From positions 567 through 55,064 of the forward strand of contig NZ_MJEI01000070.1 of assembly GCF_002095395.1 (NCBI RefSeq): a stretch of DNA of 54,498 bases. The letters run 5' to 3'. The position numbers and the translations under genes are program-made. The notes beneath the pieces were generated by a model. The model was not told where the DNA came from and did no database searches. It saw nothing but the letters and a program-made list of their open reading frames with translations. Positions within the stretch are counted from its first letter, which is position 1; every line of letters starts with the position of its first letter. Origin of the DNA: Williamsia sp. 1135 (GTDB lineage Bacteria; Actinomycetota; Actinomycetes; Mycobacteriales; Mycobacteriaceae). Below, one piece after another: positions 54,384-54,498 of this stretch.

Positions 54384-54498
54384 GGGCAGATTCATGGCCG
54401 GCAACGGGCACATTCGTGCCCGCCAGTGAGCAGTTCTTATTGGCCGTCAGTGGGCACTTTCATGTCCGCCTACGGGCAGTTTTTCATGTCCGCCGACA
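54384..54498. repeat. IS21 right-end multiple terminal repeats
   Basis: GGGCAGAT at 54384, GGGCACAT at 54406, TGAGCAGTT near 54427, GGGCACTT at 54452 and GGGCAGTT at 54474 recur at about 22-25 bp, separated by CATGTCCGC-like blocks. They mirror the left end. The sequence ends in GCCGACA, complementary to the left terminal TGTC. Confidence 0.8.

Larger units (their letters stand above)
51877..54498 (-). mobile_element. Complete IS21-family insertion sequence
   Basis: 2622 bp with istA and istB on the minus strand (istA first). Both ends begin 5'-TGTC...; the outer 25 nt of the left end and of the reversed right end match at 18 of 25 positions, including AACTGCCC. Several subterminal repeats lie at each end, as is usual for IS21. 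The right end is the last base of the window, so no target duplication can be checked. The left end interrupts the AbiTii-like gene. Confidence 0.88.

Overview
The window is high-G+C chromosomal DNA from an actinomycete of the order Mycobacteriales. It is most probably Gordonia or a close relative, but the genus is an inference. From about 20.7 to 44.5 kb many genes follow the order of the M. tuberculosis cobD - SURF1 - ptpA/ptkA - cobC - NIF3 - zinc-ribbon - RNase H - CYTH/CHAD - panB - Hip1-like protease - glnA2 - glnE block (Rv2236c back to Rv2221c, from memory). GTG and TTG starts and 1-4 nt ATGA/GTGA/TGATG overlaps are common. No rRNA, tRNA or CRISPR array was seen.

Layout. 0.1-5.3 kb: a small Excalibur-domain protein, a CitA/DcuS-type two-component system divergent from a DctA dicarboxylate symporter, and a K+ channel. 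5.4-10.7 kb: a clade-3 catalase followed by five tightly coupled genes (HAD phosphatase, family-2 glycosyltransferase, short acyl-CoA-dehydrogenase-like protein, PIG-L deacetylase, NodS-like methyltransferase). These look like one biosynthetic pathway of unknown product. 10.7-13.7 kb: a WYL regulator divergent from a DrrAB-type ABC exporter, with a 9-bp palindromic operator between them. 13.7-16.4 kb: a TerD-vWA protein, a DUF4262 protein, a duplicated intergenic repeat and a CPBP protease. 16.4-20.5 kb: a minus-strand operon of a CysJ-like reductase without an FMN domain, a spermidine-synthase-like protein, a 2OG-Fe(II) oxygenase and an epimerase.

20.7-46 kb is mainly conserved core: cobD, SURF1, a zinc metallopeptidase, ptpA/ptkA, cobC, NIF3, zinc ribbon, RNase H/phosphatase, type II NADH dehydrogenase with a divergent LysR gene, an ArsB/NhaD-type transporter, RNase P RNA followed by an RNB exonuclease, CYTH-CHAD, proline iminopeptidase, panB, a Hip1/CaeA-like protease, glnA2, glnE, a membrane endonuclease/phosphatase and an FKBP lipoprotein. 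46-50 kb: a large DUF2254 membrane protein, an orphan Fe3+-type binding lipoprotein and idi.

50.1-54.5 kb is accessory. It holds an unknown 172-aa gene and an AbiTii-like abortive-infection gene whose 5' part has been removed by a complete IS21-family element (istA/istB, 51877-54498). The outer end of the element coincides exactly with the end of the window, which suggests that the assembly breaks at this repeated sequence.
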